Positions 9,685 to 18,563 of a stretch of 34,701 bases of DNA are shown here, piece by piece. Source of the stretch: Sphingopyxis flava (GTDB taxonomy: Bacteria > Pseudomonadota > Alphaproteobacteria > Sphingomonadales > Sphingomonadaceae). The notes beneath the pieces are model-generated. The model did no database searches. It was not told the origin of the DNA and worked only from the letters and a program-made list of their open reading frames with translations. The stretch lies in contig NZ_FUYP01000031.1 of assembly GCF_900168005.1 (NCBI RefSeq), forward strand, positions 1 to 34,701, in the 5' to 3' direction. The position numbers were made by a program, and so were the translations under genes. Numbering within the stretch: the stretch's first letter is position 1; the number at the start of each line of letters is the position of its first letter.

Positions 9685-12627
9685 CGGTTTGATGAGCAGC
9701 GGCATGAGGCCATTGGCGTCGAGATCGAGGTGATCGGACCAGACATAATCGCCGGTGAGATTGATGCGATCCCAACCCAATGGTGAGAGCCGAGACAGCA
9801 TAGCCGGATCGATCTGGCTTCCGCGGCGGCGCATTTCTTCGACGGCGTGCCCAAGATAGCGACAGTTGAACAGGATGATCGCTGCGGTGACGAGGTTGAG
9901 GGCAGCCGCGCGGGTTTGCTGGTTCTCCAAGCCACGGTCGCGAAAGCGACCGAGCCGATGGAAGGCGACCGCTCGCGCCAGGCTGTTGCGCGCCTCGCCC
10001 TTGTTCAACTCGGCGGTGACCGTGCGGCGTAGCGCCGGATCGTCGAACCAGCGCAACGTGAACAGCGTGCGCTCGATCCGTCCTACCTCGCGGAGCGCCG
10101 CGGCGAGGCTGTTCTGCTGGCGGTAGGCGGATAGCTTTTTGAGGATCAGCGAGGGCGTAACGGTGCGATCACGCATCGCGCCGATGACGCGTTCGATATC
10201 CGGCCAGTGGCTGACGATCAGATCCCGGTTGAGCCTGTGACCGAACAGTGGCGCAAGCCTGCCATAGCGCTTCGAAGGTTCGAATGCGTAGAGGCGCCGG
10301 TCGGACAGGCGAGGAATGCGCGGCTCGAAATCGAGCCCGAGGAGATGCATCGTTGCGAACACGATGTCGGAAACGCCGCCTCCATCGACGTGCAGCGCGG
10401 TCAGATCGGCGTTGCTGTCATGGCCGAGGAGCCCATCGAGCGCATGGATGGCTTCTCCTGCCGTGCCGGCGATCACCGTCTGGTGCAGCGGCGCGTAGCG
10501 GTCGGTGATGGTGGTGTAGATCTTGACCACTGGGTCGCGACCATAATGGGCGTTGACCGCTCCGCCGGCTTCGCCCGGCCCGCCCAGGTAGAAGGCCTGG
10601 CCATCCGCGGAAGCCCGGTGTCCTTGCCCAAACCAGGCGGCGATCGGCTCGGCGTGGATGGCGTCGGTCAGACAGGCGAGCGCCGCCCGAAAGGTTTCCT
10701 CGCGCATGTGCCATGTCTGCATGCGCAGCAGCGCGCGGCGTGACCCTGCGCCGCATACCTCGGCCATGCGCGACAGCCCAAGATTGGTCGCTTCGGCAAT
10801 CAGAGTGGCGAGGAAGGCCTGCTCATCGCCAGGCGGCAACCCGGTCGAGACGTGCCCGAAGTGCTGGGTGAAGCCGGTCCATCGTTCGACCTGCGACAGC
10901 ACGTCGGTGATACGCGTGGCAGGCAGCATACCGTAGCAGGCAAGCGTCAGATGCCGTCCTTCGTCGTGCCCGGCATCATCGTCCTTCAGTTCCTTGGGGA
11001 AGCGCAATCGCTCGCCAGCGAACAGGGCAGCATCACGTCCGGCCAGATTCTGGGCGACGTCGCACAAGGCTTTGTCGAGTTGCGCGGCGCGCTGATCGAG
11101 CCATGCGTGTGGATCACCGAGCGAGAACACCGGTTGCAGCGCTGCGCCACTTGATGGCGCGAGCAGCACCTCCAGCGACCTGTGCAGCCGTGACCTCGGC
11201 ACCCAGATATCACCCGATGCCAGTGCATTGGCGAGCGCCCCGTAGGTGGCCATCTCCCAATGCGTCCGGTCGATCTTGCCGGCGACCACGACATGGCGGT
11301 GCCAGCGCCGCTCGACATGACCGAGCGGAACGTCGGCAGGGAGCGGCTTGCGCCAGTCGCCATCAAGATCCGACAGGACCGTCATCGCATTGCGCAACGC
11401 CGCGGTGCCGGCCCGGCCGTGGAAATCGAGCGTTTGCAGGAATAGAGGTCCTATTCGTTTGAAGGTCCGGTATTCGGCTGCGATCTCGCTCAACACATCG
11501 TCCCTGTGAGGTGCCGCGGTACGACGGATGATCGCGGCATCGGCATCGAGCATGTCGAGAGGCACGATATCCCTGAGGGCCGCGCCGATATCTTCACCGG
11601 TGCGTGCTACCCGGCTAACTGTTTCCAGCACGGTGGCGATGCGCATCAGTCGGTCACGGCCTTCGCGTCCCGAAATCGCGATTCCCTGTTCCAGGCGTTT
11701 GCGGGCACGAAGGTGAGCGCGTCCCATCAAGGCGCCGAACATGGCGATCGCCGCGTCGGTAAGCGTGGCTTCCATCTCGCGCAGCGTAGCAAGCAGGATG
11801 ACCCGCCTGCGGGAGGCGCGCATCTGTTGGAAGGCCTGGGCGGTATAGCGCACGCCTTCGCGGGCGAACTGCGTCATGCGTGGCTCGTGCAGGGGATCGA
11901 CCGGAACACAGGAAATTCCGGTCCTGCGGATCAGAGCGACCTTCTCAAGGATTTCGGCGAGCGAGGCTGACGCGACGCGGGGCTGTGGTTCGCGCAGCCA
12001 CGACAAGCGGCTCTGTCGATCATGCACCTTCTCATCGACCAGCGTATCGAGGCGCTGACGCATATCCGCATCGAGTTTATCATGGATTGCAGCGACCAGA
12101 TCGGTTTCCACCCGCAGCATCGCCTCGGCCGCCATCCGCTCGACTACGCTGATGCCGGGGATAACGATGCGCCGCGTGCGCAGCTCGTCGAGCAGTCGAT
12201 CGAGCAGAATACGCCCGTCCACGATGGGCATGGCTTCGATTTCCAGCCAGGTCATCATGATACCGCGCGCTGGCCGGCTCAGATCGGTGAAGCCGAAGCG
12301 CGCCTTGATGGCGGCAAGCTGATCGTAGCGGGTCGGCGCTCGCCGCGCGAAGTCGGCGATGGCGCCTGCATCCACCCCGACCTGCTCGGCGATATGGTCG
12401 AGCATGATCGCAGGCAACAGCTCGCCTGCGCGCAGATGCCGCCCCGGAAAGCGGAGGCAACAGAGTTGCAGGGCGTAGCTCAACCGGGTTGCCGGAGTGC
12501 GCGCGGTGCCGATTGCAGCAAGGTCCTCGGCATCGAGGCCATAGTGTCGCACCACCGCCGCCTCGCTGTCGGGCAAAGCAAGCAATGCGGCGCGCTGCCG
12601 CTGGGTCATCGGAATACGTGCGGGCAT
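9676..12627 (-). CDS. tnpA: Tn3-family transposase of transposon B
   Basis: A 983-residue Tn3-type transposase with the N-terminal DNA-binding region and a C-terminal catalytic domain. Catalytic residues are visible as D in SADGQAF, D in LHVDGGGVSDIVF and E in LNKGEARNSLARAVAFHRLG. The second motif reads VDGGG rather than the more usual TDTxG, so this is a diverged branch. The ATG at 12625-12627 opens on MPARIPMTQRQRAALLALP, a normal family start. The gene ends inside the left terminal repeat, as is common in Tn3 elements. It is divergent from tnpR across a 128-bp gap that should hold promoters and res. Confidence 0.93.
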   Translation of the reverse strand: MPARIPMTQRQRAALLALPDSEAAVVRHYGLDAEDLAAIGTARTPATRLSYALQLCCLRFPGRHLRAGELLPAIMLDHIAEQVGVDAGAIADFARRAPTRYDQLAAIKARFGFTDLSRPARGIMMTWLEIEAMPIVDGRILLDRLLDELRTRRIVIPGISVVERMAAEAMLRVETDLVAAIHDKLDADMRQRLDTLVDEKVHDRQSRLSWLREPQPRVASASLAEILEKVALIRRTGISCVPVDPLHEPRMTQFAREGVRYTAQAFQQMRASRRRVILLATLREMEATLTDAAIAMFGALMGRAHLRARKRLEQGIAISGREGRDRLMRIATVLETVSRVARTGEDIGAALRDIVPLDMLDADAAIIRRTAAPHRDDVLSEIAAEYRTFKRIGPLFLQTLDFHGRAGTAALRNAMTVLSDLDGDWRKPLPADVPLGHVERRWHRHVVVAGKIDRTHWEMATYGALANALASGDIWVPRSRLHRSLEVLLAPSSGAALQPVFSLGDPHAWLDQRAAQLDKALCDVAQNLAGRDAALFAGERLRFPKELKDDDAGHDEGRHLTLACYGMLPATRITDVLSQVERWTGFTQHFGHVSTGLPPGDEQAFLATLIAEATNLGLSRMAEVCGAGSRRALLRMQTWHMREETFRAALACLTDAIHAEPIAAWFGQGHRASADGQAFYLGGPGEAGGAVNAHYGRDPVVKIYTTITDRYAPLHQTVIAGTAGEAIHALDGLLGHDSNADLTALHVDGGGVSDIVFATMHLLGLDFEPRIPRLSDRRLYAFEPSKRYGRLAPLFGHRLNRDLIVSHWPDIERVIGAMRDRTVTPSLILKKLSAYRQQNSLAAALREVGRIERTLFTLRWFDDPALRRTVTAELNKGEARNSLARAVAFHRLGRFRDRGLENQQTRAAALNLVTAAIILFNCRYLGHAVEEMRRRGSQIDPAMLSRLSPLGWDRINLTGDYVWSDHLDLDANGLMPLLIKPLP

Positions 12628-12755
12628 GTTTCATCCTTCAAAAACCTCTTGCCTTTTGCCCGCTTAATGAAAGAGGATTGTGAAAGGCCCAAGGCTGCGG
12701 AAATTGGTGCATCCTGTTTCCACCTCCGGATACGGCCGTTTGTGAAAGAAGCTGG
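12628..12755. promoter_or_regulatory. tnpA-tnpR intergenic region of transposon B, probable res site and divergent promoters
   Basis: This 128-bp gap separates the divergent transposase and resolvase genes, where Tn3-type elements carry the resolution site and both promoters. The direct repeat TTGTGAAAG occurs at 12678-12686 and 12740-12748, and a related AATGAAAG lies just before the first copy. These may be parts of resolvase-binding subsites. I cannot delimit subsites I-III by eye. Confidence 0.45.
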
Positions 12756-13361
12756 ATGACGCGCGAATCCTATCTGATCGGCTATGCCCGCGTGTCGAAG
12801 GGCGACGACCAGTCGAACGCCACGCAGCGGCGCGCGCTCGACGCGCTCGGCTGCAAACGTGTATTCGAGGAGACCGCTAGCGGCGGGCGATGGGACCGAC
12901 CCAAGCTCCTGGAGATGATCGGGCAGTTGCGCGAGGGAGATGTCGTCGTCGTCTGGAAGCTCGACCGGCTGTCGCGCAGCCTGAAGGACATGCTGCACAT
13001 CATGGAGCGGATCGAGCTCGCGGGAGCGGGCTTTCGTTCGTTGACCGAAGCGATCGACACCACCACCGCGGCAGGGCGGATGATGATGCAAATGGTGGGA
13101 AGCTTCGCCGAGTTCGAGCGGGCCATGATCCGCGAACGCACCAGCGCCGGCCTTGCCCAGGCACGTGCCGAAGGGCGGATCGGCGGACGACGGCGCAAGC
13201 TCGGCGACAAGCAGCGTCGCGAAATCGCCGAATCCGTCACCTCCGGTCGCAAGTCCGGTGCCGAGATGGCACGGTTGTACGGCGTCAGCGAACCCACGGT
13301 CTCGCGCATCGTCGCCGCGCACCGCCAGCAATTCAGTCAGCAGCAGAGGGAACAGGCATGA
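12756..13361 (+). CDS. tnpR: Serine resolvase of transposon B
   Basis: A 201-residue small serine recombinase. The nucleophile lies in YARVSKGDDQ near the N-terminus. VWKLDRLSR and the E helix SFAEFERAMIRERTSAGL follow, and a C-terminal helix-turn-helix reads GAEMARLYGVSEPTVSRIV. The ATG at 12756 is preceded by GAAAGAAG. It resolves the cointegrate formed by the transposase. It is only distantly similar to the resolvases of remnants A and C. Its stop overlaps the next start by ATGA, so the cargo gene is translationally coupled to the resolvase. Confidence 0.93.
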   Translation: MTRESYLIGYARVSKGDDQSNATQRRALDALGCKRVFEETASGGRWDRPKLLEMIGQLREGDVVVVWKLDRLSRSLKDMLHIMERIELAGAGFRSLTEAIDTTTAAGRMMMQMVGSFAEFERAMIRERTSAGLAQARAEGRIGGRRRKLGDKQRREIAESVTSGRKSGAEMARLYGVSEPTVSRIVAAHRQQFSQQQREQA

Positions 13362-14719
13362 AGCGTGGTCACGATCTGTCCGGCGTCATGAAGTTCGCCA
13401 CCTCGCCGGCCTGGGGCGAGCATCTGGGCGAGGCGCTCGGCGATCATCTCGGTCTGGCGATGGAGGAGTTCGACTTCGAAGCGGACGAGCTGGCAGACAT
13501 CGTCGGCGATCATTGGGCCGGCGTGTTGTGGGGATGCGCGTTCGAGGATCTGCTCACGCGCACCATCGAACCCGGGGACCGGAACATTGTTGATGACTAT
13601 ATTCGGCGCCGGGGTTGGAACGAGAGCGGCTCGACCAAAATCTACCTGCGTGCCCTTCGATCGTCGGTGATGAGCCTCTACGAAGTCAGCGAGGTCGAGC
13701 CCGGGAGCGGCTTCCTTGTGCGCGACCTGATCCAGGGCGACGAGCCACTTCGAGTATCCGAGCGCAGCGCCTCGCAGACGCTGAAGCAATGGGACAGGAT
13801 CGGTGCCCGCGTCGTGCAGGTCGGAGGCAAGCACCTCCTGTCGGGCGGCGTGCTGTCGTTCACGATGGAGGCGGCCGAGGCGCTCGTCGCCGATCTGCGG
13901 CGCTCGAAGGGCAAGCGCAGCCCGCGCACCGCGTTGAACCTAGACGCCGACGATCTTGCTGCGCTTCCAGCCCTCATCAGCACGGCATGGCTGTTCGATG
14001 TCGTTCCCAAGACCATGGGACCGGCGTCGATCCCTACGCTGCACAACAGTGATGGCGAGGAAGTGGTGTTCCACCGCGTGCGCTTTCCCTTCGCACGCGG
14101 CGTGACCCAGGCGCTGGTCGGTGAGCGGCTCGATACTATCCCTGCGCTTCAGCGGGAAACCACGCACTTCTGGAACTGGCTGGGCGAGGAACCGAACGGA
14201 ATAGCGAAGAGCACCGGGCGTATGGCGTGGGGTGTGACGATGGCGGACGGCACCCCGGTGCTCGGCAATGTCGAATTGAAAGGCCGCGCCCTGATTCTCG
14301 CCGTCACCTCGGCCGAGCGGGCGAAACGCGGCACCGCGCTCATGACCGATGCGCTAGCCGGGTTGGTCGGCTCGCCGCTGACCACGATCGAGACGGTCGA
14401 ACAGGCCATGGCGGCGCGGGCCGAGGGACTGACAATGTCCGAACCGGCACCCGCCATTGCGCCAGAGGTGGCAACCCCGCTCATCCATGCCATGCTCGAC
14501 CGTCAGTACCGCGCGACGCTCGATGAACCCATCGGCATACTCGGCGACATCACCCCGCGCGCAGCCGTTCAAACGGCCGCAGGCCGGCACCGAGTAGCCG
14601 GGTGGCTCAAGCATCTCGAAAACCGCAGCAGCAGCCAACTCGACGCGAACGACCCGATGGCCACCTACGACTTCACCTGGATGTGGCGCGAACTTGGCAT
14701 CGAGAACCTGCGCAAATAG
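13358..14719 (+). CDS. Transposon B cargo protein of unknown function, 453 residues
   Basis: I cannot assign a function. The protein starts MKRGHDLSGVMKFATSPAW at an ATG overlapping the tnpR stop. It has an acidic N-terminal region, the segment SLYEVSEVEPGSGFLVRDL near residue 115, and a C-terminal block LDEPIGILGDITPRAAVQTAAG (about residues 387-408). That block resembles a motif I recall from SEC-C-type and related hypothetical proteins (PIPALDGxTPREA). No signal peptide, membrane segment or nucleotide-binding motif is visible. Coupling to tnpR and placement inside the ends show it travels with the element. Roles as a transposition accessory, target-immunity or defence factor are guesses. 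A longer frame beginning at 12890 includes an out-of-frame overlap with tnpR and is not real. Confidence 0.8.
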   Translation: MKRGHDLSGVMKFATSPAWGEHLGEALGDHLGLAMEEFDFEADELADIVGDHWAGVLWGCAFEDLLTRTIEPGDRNIVDDYIRRRGWNESGSTKIYLRALRSSVMSLYEVSEVEPGSGFLVRDLIQGDEPLRVSERSASQTLKQWDRIGARVVQVGGKHLLSGGVLSFTMEAAEALVADLRRSKGKRSPRTALNLDADDLAALPALISTAWLFDVVPKTMGPASIPTLHNSDGEEVVFHRVRFPFARGVTQALVGERLDTIPALQRETTHFWNWLGEEPNGIAKSTGRMAWGVTMADGTPVLGNVELKGRALILAVTSAERAKRGTALMTDALAGLVGSPLTTIETVEQAMAARAEGLTMSEPAPAIAPEVATPLIHAMLDRQYRATLDEPIGILGDITPRAAVQTAAGRHRVAGWLKHLENRSSSQLDANDPMATYDFTWMWRELGIENLRK

Positions 14720-14742
14720 TTGGCTACCCCTGACGTCGATGC

Positions 14743-14779
14743 CTACCGTGAATCTGTGTCCCTACAATGCACAGGGGCC
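14743..14779 (-). repeat. Right terminal inverted repeat of transposon B
   Basis: Begins CTACCGTGAATCTGTGTCC and ends ATGCACAGGGGCC, the inverted counterpart of 9648-9684. The 19 inner and 13 outer positions are identical and three of the five between them differ. The truncated resolvase of remnant C starts directly outside it. Confidence 0.85.
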
Positions 14780-15103
14780 GTTACGGGTCGGTTGGTATTC
14801 GGTATTTTCGCGACCCTGGCCGAGTTCGAGCGTGACCTGATCCATGAGCGCACCATGGCAGGGCTGGCTGCGGCCAGGGCGCGGGGCCGTGCAGGCGGGC
14901 GGCCACGGGTCATGACGAAGCAGAAGCTGAAGGCCGCGATGGCGCTGATGGCGGACCGCGACAATGCCGCACGCGATGTTGCGGTCCAACTCGGCGTGTC
15001 AGTGTCGACGCTTTATGCCTATGTCGATGCGAAAGGTCAGCCTCGAGAGCGTGCTAGCGAATTGCTGGGCAAGCGTGGGGTCCGGTCCAAAATAGCGGCA
15101 TAG
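14780..15103 (+). pseudogene. tnpR: Resolvase of remnant C, N-terminal catalytic half lost
   Basis: The surviving frame reads GRLVFGIFATLAEFERDLIHERTMAGLAAARARG and continues to a helix-turn-helix (VAVQLGVSVSTLYAYVDAKG). It therefore begins at the E helix of a Tn3-type resolvase and lacks the active-site serine and about the first 120 residues. The break coincides exactly with the outer end of transposon B. The stop at 15101-15103 lies 8 bp before tnpA in the same direction, the Tn21-like gene order. It is homologous to the complete resolvase of remnant A but clearly a different allele in its C-terminus. Confidence 0.88.
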
Positions 15104-15111
15104 GCCGAGCG

Positions 15112-18100
15112 GTGCCAGTCAGCTTTCTCTCGGATGACCAGGCACAGCGCTATGGTCGCTTCGTCGGCGAGCCGACATCGGACCAGTTGGCGCGTCATTT
15201 TCATCTCGACGATGCAGACCGGACGTTCATCAGCGCACACCGCGGCGACCACAACCGGCTCGGCGTCGCGGTACAGCTTGGCTCTTTGCGGTTGCTCGGC
15301 ACCTTTCTCGAAGATCCGGCACAGACGCCGGCGTCGGTCACGCGGTTCGCAGGCAGCCAACTGGCGATCGACAAGCCGGGCGAACTGATGGCCCAATATT
15401 GCGCGACCAAGGGACGATGGCGGCACGGTCCGCGCATCCGCGATCATTATGGCTACCGAGTTTTCTCCGATCCAAGCGTCGCGTTCCGATTGCACCGTTT
15501 CCTGTACGCGCTGTGCTGGACGGGCACCGATCGGCCATCGGCGCTCTTCGATGCGGCAGCGACATGGCTGATCGAATCCAAGGTGCTGTTGCCGGGCCTG
15601 TCCGTCCTGGAGCGCAATATCGCACGAGTCCGCACGCGGGTCGCGGCGCACGTTCATCGCCGCCTCATCGACAGGTTGACGCCGGAGCAACGCACCCGGC
15701 TCGACACACTGGTCGCCGTTACCGGGGACGGGCGGCAAAGCCCGCTCGACCGACTGCGTGACGGCCCATATCTGCAAAGCGGCCCCGAGATCAGCCGTGC
15801 AGTCGATCGGCTGACCGAAATCCGCACCTTTACAGCGGGCTTGCCCGAACTTGATCGCGTGCCGCCCAGTAAGGCGGTCGCCTTGGCACGATTTGCCGGT
15901 GCCGCGCGGGCCCAGGCCGTGGCCCGCCTTCCCGACGATCGGCGCGCGGCCACCCTGATTGCGTTCATCCGCACCCTCGAAGCGTCGGCCAGCGACGATA
16001 TCATCGACCTGTTCGACGTGGTGTCGACCAGGATGTTCTCCAACGCGCGCATTAACGCCAGGGATGCCCGGATGCGCTCGTTGCGTGATCTCGATACCGC
16101 ATCGCTCCGGCTTCGCGATGTCGGCGCCGTGCTGCTCGATGACAGCATCAGCGATGTGCAAGTGCGCGCGGCCGTGTTCGCGCTGGTCGACCGGGCAGCG
16201 CTGACCGACGCCGTCGCACAGGTGAACCTTCTCGCGCGGCCGAACGACGAGGGCTACTTTGTCGAGTTGCGCCAGCAGGCCGGCACGATGCGCTATCTGC
16301 CGAAGATGCTGGCAATGCTCGATCTTGCAGCCGCGCCCGCAGGACAGCCACTACTCGATGCGGTCGACCATCTGCGAAGGGTTCACAGGGGCGAGAAGCG
16401 CCGTGGACCTGCACCAACATCGTTCGTCCCCAAGGCATGGGGCCGCCAGCTGAAGGGCGATGACGGTACATTCGATCTGACCGGATACCGGCTTTGTACG
16501 ATCGACCGGCTACGCCGCGCCATTCGGCGCCGCGACGTTTTTCCCGTACGCTCACTTCGCTATGCCGACCCGCGCAAAGGCCTCCTGACAGGAGCCGCCT
16601 GGGAAGCGGCACGACCGACCGTATGCCGGACGGTCGGCGTGGCGGTCGCTGGCGATGAGGAAGTCGCCAGGCTGTCTGCGCGGCTTGACCTCGCATACCA
16701 CGAGACGGCCGCGCGTGTGCCGGATAATGATGCCGTGACCATCACGAGAACGGCGAACGGTGCCGAGCTTTCCATCGCGCCACTCGACAGGATCGACGAG
16801 CCGCTCAGCCTCACCGATCTCCACAAAGCGATCGATGCGCGGCTGCCACAGCTGGATCTTCCCGAACTGATTCTGGAGATGCACGCGCGAACCGGGTTCG
16901 CGGCGGCATTTACGCATGCCAGCGAGGGAAATGCACGCGCCGAGGATATAGCGACGACGATCTGCGCGGTGCTTGTCGCAGAGGCCACCAATACCGGGTT
17001 CGAGCCACTTGTCCGTCCCGAAGTGTCGGCGTTGCGCCGGTCCCGGCTGAGCTGGGTGAAGCAGAATTTCATACGGGCCGAGACGCTGACCGCCGCCAAC
17101 GCGCTGCTGGTCGCCGCCCACAACAGGATACCACTGACCCGCGCCTGGGGTGGCGGCGAGGTCGCCTCTGCCGATGGACTGCGGTTCACCGTGCCGGTGC
17201 GCACGATCCATGCTGGCCCAAACCCGCGCTATTTCGGGCGCGAACGCGGCGTCACTTGGTACAATCTGGTTTCCGACCGCTTTTCCGGGCTGAATGCGGT
17301 GACGGTCCCCGGCACGTTGCGCGACAGCCTCTATCTGCTTGCCGTCGTGCTTGACCAGGAAACCGAATTGCAGCCCGGCGAGATCATGACCGATACAGCT
17401 GGCTACACCGACACGATCTTCGGCATCTTTCACCTGCTCGGGCTCCAGTTCTCGCCGCGAATTGCCGATATAGGCGGCGCGCGGTTCTGGCGTATCGATG
17501 GCAAGGCCGATTATGGCGCGCTGGATGACCTTGCGGCGAACAGGATCAACGTCAGGCTGATTGTCGAGCATTGGGATGATCTCCTTCGTCTGGCCGGATC
17601 GCTCAAACTCGGCGTCGTGCGCGCGACCGATCTCACCCGTGTCCTTCAGACCAATGATCGCCCCACCAGGCTGGCGCGCGCCCTTCAGGAGCTCGGCCGC
17701 CTCATCAAGTCGCTCTACATGCTGCGGTTCATTGATGACGAGACCTACCGGCGCCGCATCCTGGTCCAGCTCAACCGTGGCGAGAGCCGCCACCAGCTTG
17801 CCCGCACCATATTCCACGGCAAGCGGGGTGAACTTCGCCAGCGCTACCGCGAGGGACAGGAGGAGCAACTCGGCGCACTCGGGCTGGTCGTCAACCTGGT
17901 CGTGCTCTGGAACACGATCTACATCGACGCTGCGGTCAACCAGCTCCGCGCTGAAGGCCATCTAATCCTGGACGAGGACGTCGCACGCCTTTCGCCGCTT
18001 GGGTCCAAACACATCAATATGCTCGGGCGCTATGCTTTCACCATCCCCGACATGGTCGCACGCGGGGAGCTTCGGCCGCTCCGCGATCCCAGCGTCACAG

Positions 18101-18117
18101 GCATCGACAACGCGTGA
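15112..18117 (+). CDS. tnpA: Tn3-family transposase of remnant C
   Basis: A 1001-residue transposase starting at GTG 15112 (PVSFLSDDQAQRYGRF, a typical Tn3-family opening). The catalytic triad is visible as D in ASADGLRFTVPV, D in IMTDTAGYTDTIFG and E in LNRGESRHQLARTIFHG. It is full length and appears functional. It is unrelated in detail to the transposase of B, so the two elements belong to different Tn3 subgroups. The stop lies 5 bp before the right terminal repeat. Confidence 0.93.
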   Translation: MPVSFLSDDQAQRYGRFVGEPTSDQLARHFHLDDADRTFISAHRGDHNRLGVAVQLGSLRLLGTFLEDPAQTPASVTRFAGSQLAIDKPGELMAQYCATKGRWRHGPRIRDHYGYRVFSDPSVAFRLHRFLYALCWTGTDRPSALFDAAATWLIESKVLLPGLSVLERNIARVRTRVAAHVHRRLIDRLTPEQRTRLDTLVAVTGDGRQSPLDRLRDGPYLQSGPEISRAVDRLTEIRTFTAGLPELDRVPPSKAVALARFAGAARAQAVARLPDDRRAATLIAFIRTLEASASDDIIDLFDVVSTRMFSNARINARDARMRSLRDLDTASLRLRDVGAVLLDDSISDVQVRAAVFALVDRAALTDAVAQVNLLARPNDEGYFVELRQQAGTMRYLPKMLAMLDLAAAPAGQPLLDAVDHLRRVHRGEKRRGPAPTSFVPKAWGRQLKGDDGTFDLTGYRLCTIDRLRRAIRRRDVFPVRSLRYADPRKGLLTGAAWEAARPTVCRTVGVAVAGDEEVARLSARLDLAYHETAARVPDNDAVTITRTANGAELSIAPLDRIDEPLSLTDLHKAIDARLPQLDLPELILEMHARTGFAAAFTHASEGNARAEDIATTICAVLVAEATNTGFEPLVRPEVSALRRSRLSWVKQNFIRAETLTAANALLVAAHNRIPLTRAWGGGEVASADGLRFTVPVRTIHAGPNPRYFGRERGVTWYNLVSDRFSGLNAVTVPGTLRDSLYLLAVVLDQETELQPGEIMTDTAGYTDTIFGIFHLLGLQFSPRIADIGGARFWRIDGKADYGALDDLAANRINVRLIVEHWDDLLRLAGSLKLGVVRATDLTRVLQTNDRPTRLARALQELGRLIKSLYMLRFIDDETYRRRILVQLNRGESRHQLARTIFHGKRGELRQRYREGQEEQLGALGLVVNLVVLWNTIYIDAAVNQLRAEGHLILDEDVARLSPLGSKHINMLGRYAFTIPDMVARGELRPLRDPSVTGIDNA

Positions 18118-18122
18118 GGCAC

Positions 18123-18160
18123 CTTATGTAGGTTTTCTGTTCCGTTGCTACTCAAACCCC
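18123..18160 (-). repeat. 38-bp right terminal inverted repeat of remnant C
   Basis: Read inward from 18160 it starts GGGGTTTGAGTAGCAACGG and ends CCTACATAAG, the GGGG ... TAAG form and 38-bp length of Tn3-family ends. It lies immediately after the tnpA stop. The next five bases (TAGAA) would be the target duplication copy. Confidence 0.85.
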
Positions 18161-18453
18161 TAGAAGGTGGTATGCTTGTCCGCCTCATCCGCCGCGATCA
18201 CCCTGGCAATAGCGGGTTCACGGGACAGGATTTGGTGGCCATTGAGCATTTCCCGACCGATCTCGTTGAGCTTCGCGACGGCTTTTTCGGTCGTCAGCGT
18301 ATTCAGAGGGGCGAGGCTCTCCGCCGATGGCCCCTTGAAACGGGCAAGTTCTGCCCTGGCGCCGGCCGCTACGCGATCGAAGATGGTCAATGCTTCTCGT
18401 GCAATATCACCGTTATGTTCGTCGCGATTCAGGCTCAAAGCTGTTCCCCCCAT
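18161..18453 (-). pseudogene. 5' fragment of an unknown gene downstream of the AddA-like gene, cut by transposon remnant C
   Basis: About 97 residues remain (from ATG 18453: MGGTALSLNRDEHNGDIARE, ending EADKHTTF). The frame meets a stop exactly at the transposon end, so the protein is truncated by insertion. A TTG at 18471 is another possible start. GGGGG upstream of the ATG could bind ribosomes. The sequence is predicted mostly helical and I do not recognise the family. It follows the AddA-like gene on the same strand after a 110-bp gap and may have been the third gene of that operon. Confidence 0.6.
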
Positions 18454-18563
18454 GAGCCCCCATACTTGCAAGGAGGCAGCTCAAAATCCACCAGAACTCT
18501 CTCAGGATGCGCTATTAATTCTCGCGGCTGCGTATGTCGCACCCTGCTTCAAGACTGCGGGCC

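Larger units (their letters stand above)
9648..14779. mobile_element. Complete Tn3-family transposon B, about 5.1 kb
   Basis: Inverted 37-bp ends lie at 9648-9684 and 14743-14779 (34 of 37 positions identical). Between them are a leftward tnpA whose stop lies within the left repeat, a rightward tnpR, and a coupled cargo gene of 453 residues ending 23 bp before the right repeat. The divergent tnpA/tnpR layout with the resolution site between them is the Tn3 type. The 5 bp outside the ends differ (AGATT left, GTTAC right), and the flanks belong to different elements, so this copy does not sit at an original insertion site. All three genes look intact. Confidence 0.85.
14780..18160 (+). mobile_element. 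Tn3-family transposon remnant C (truncated tnpR, complete tnpA, right end)
   Basis: The right border is a 38-bp terminal repeat ending CCCC at 18160. A complete transposase gene lies just inside it and a resolvase gene, cut at its left by transposon B, lies upstream in the same direction. No matching left repeat (starting GGGGTTTGAG) was found in the window, so the left part was lost. The right end interrupts an unknown gene of the defence island at 18161. Confidence 0.8.

Noticed and set aside
12022..12759. 245-codon plus-strand frame running up to the tnpR start
   Set aside because: It overlaps the start of the transposase of B on the other strand and the intergenic res region, with no supporting motif.
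12890..14719. 609-codon frame read as one protein
   Set aside because: Its first part is an out-of-frame reading of the resolvase gene. The real gene starts at ATG 13358 with the usual ATGA overlap.
9643..14784. 5-bp target duplication around transposon B
   Set aside because: The flanks AGATT and GTTAC do not match, so there is no duplication.
16552..17961. 469-codon minus-strand frame
   Set aside because: Antisense shadow of the transposase of remnant C, which has all catalytic motifs.
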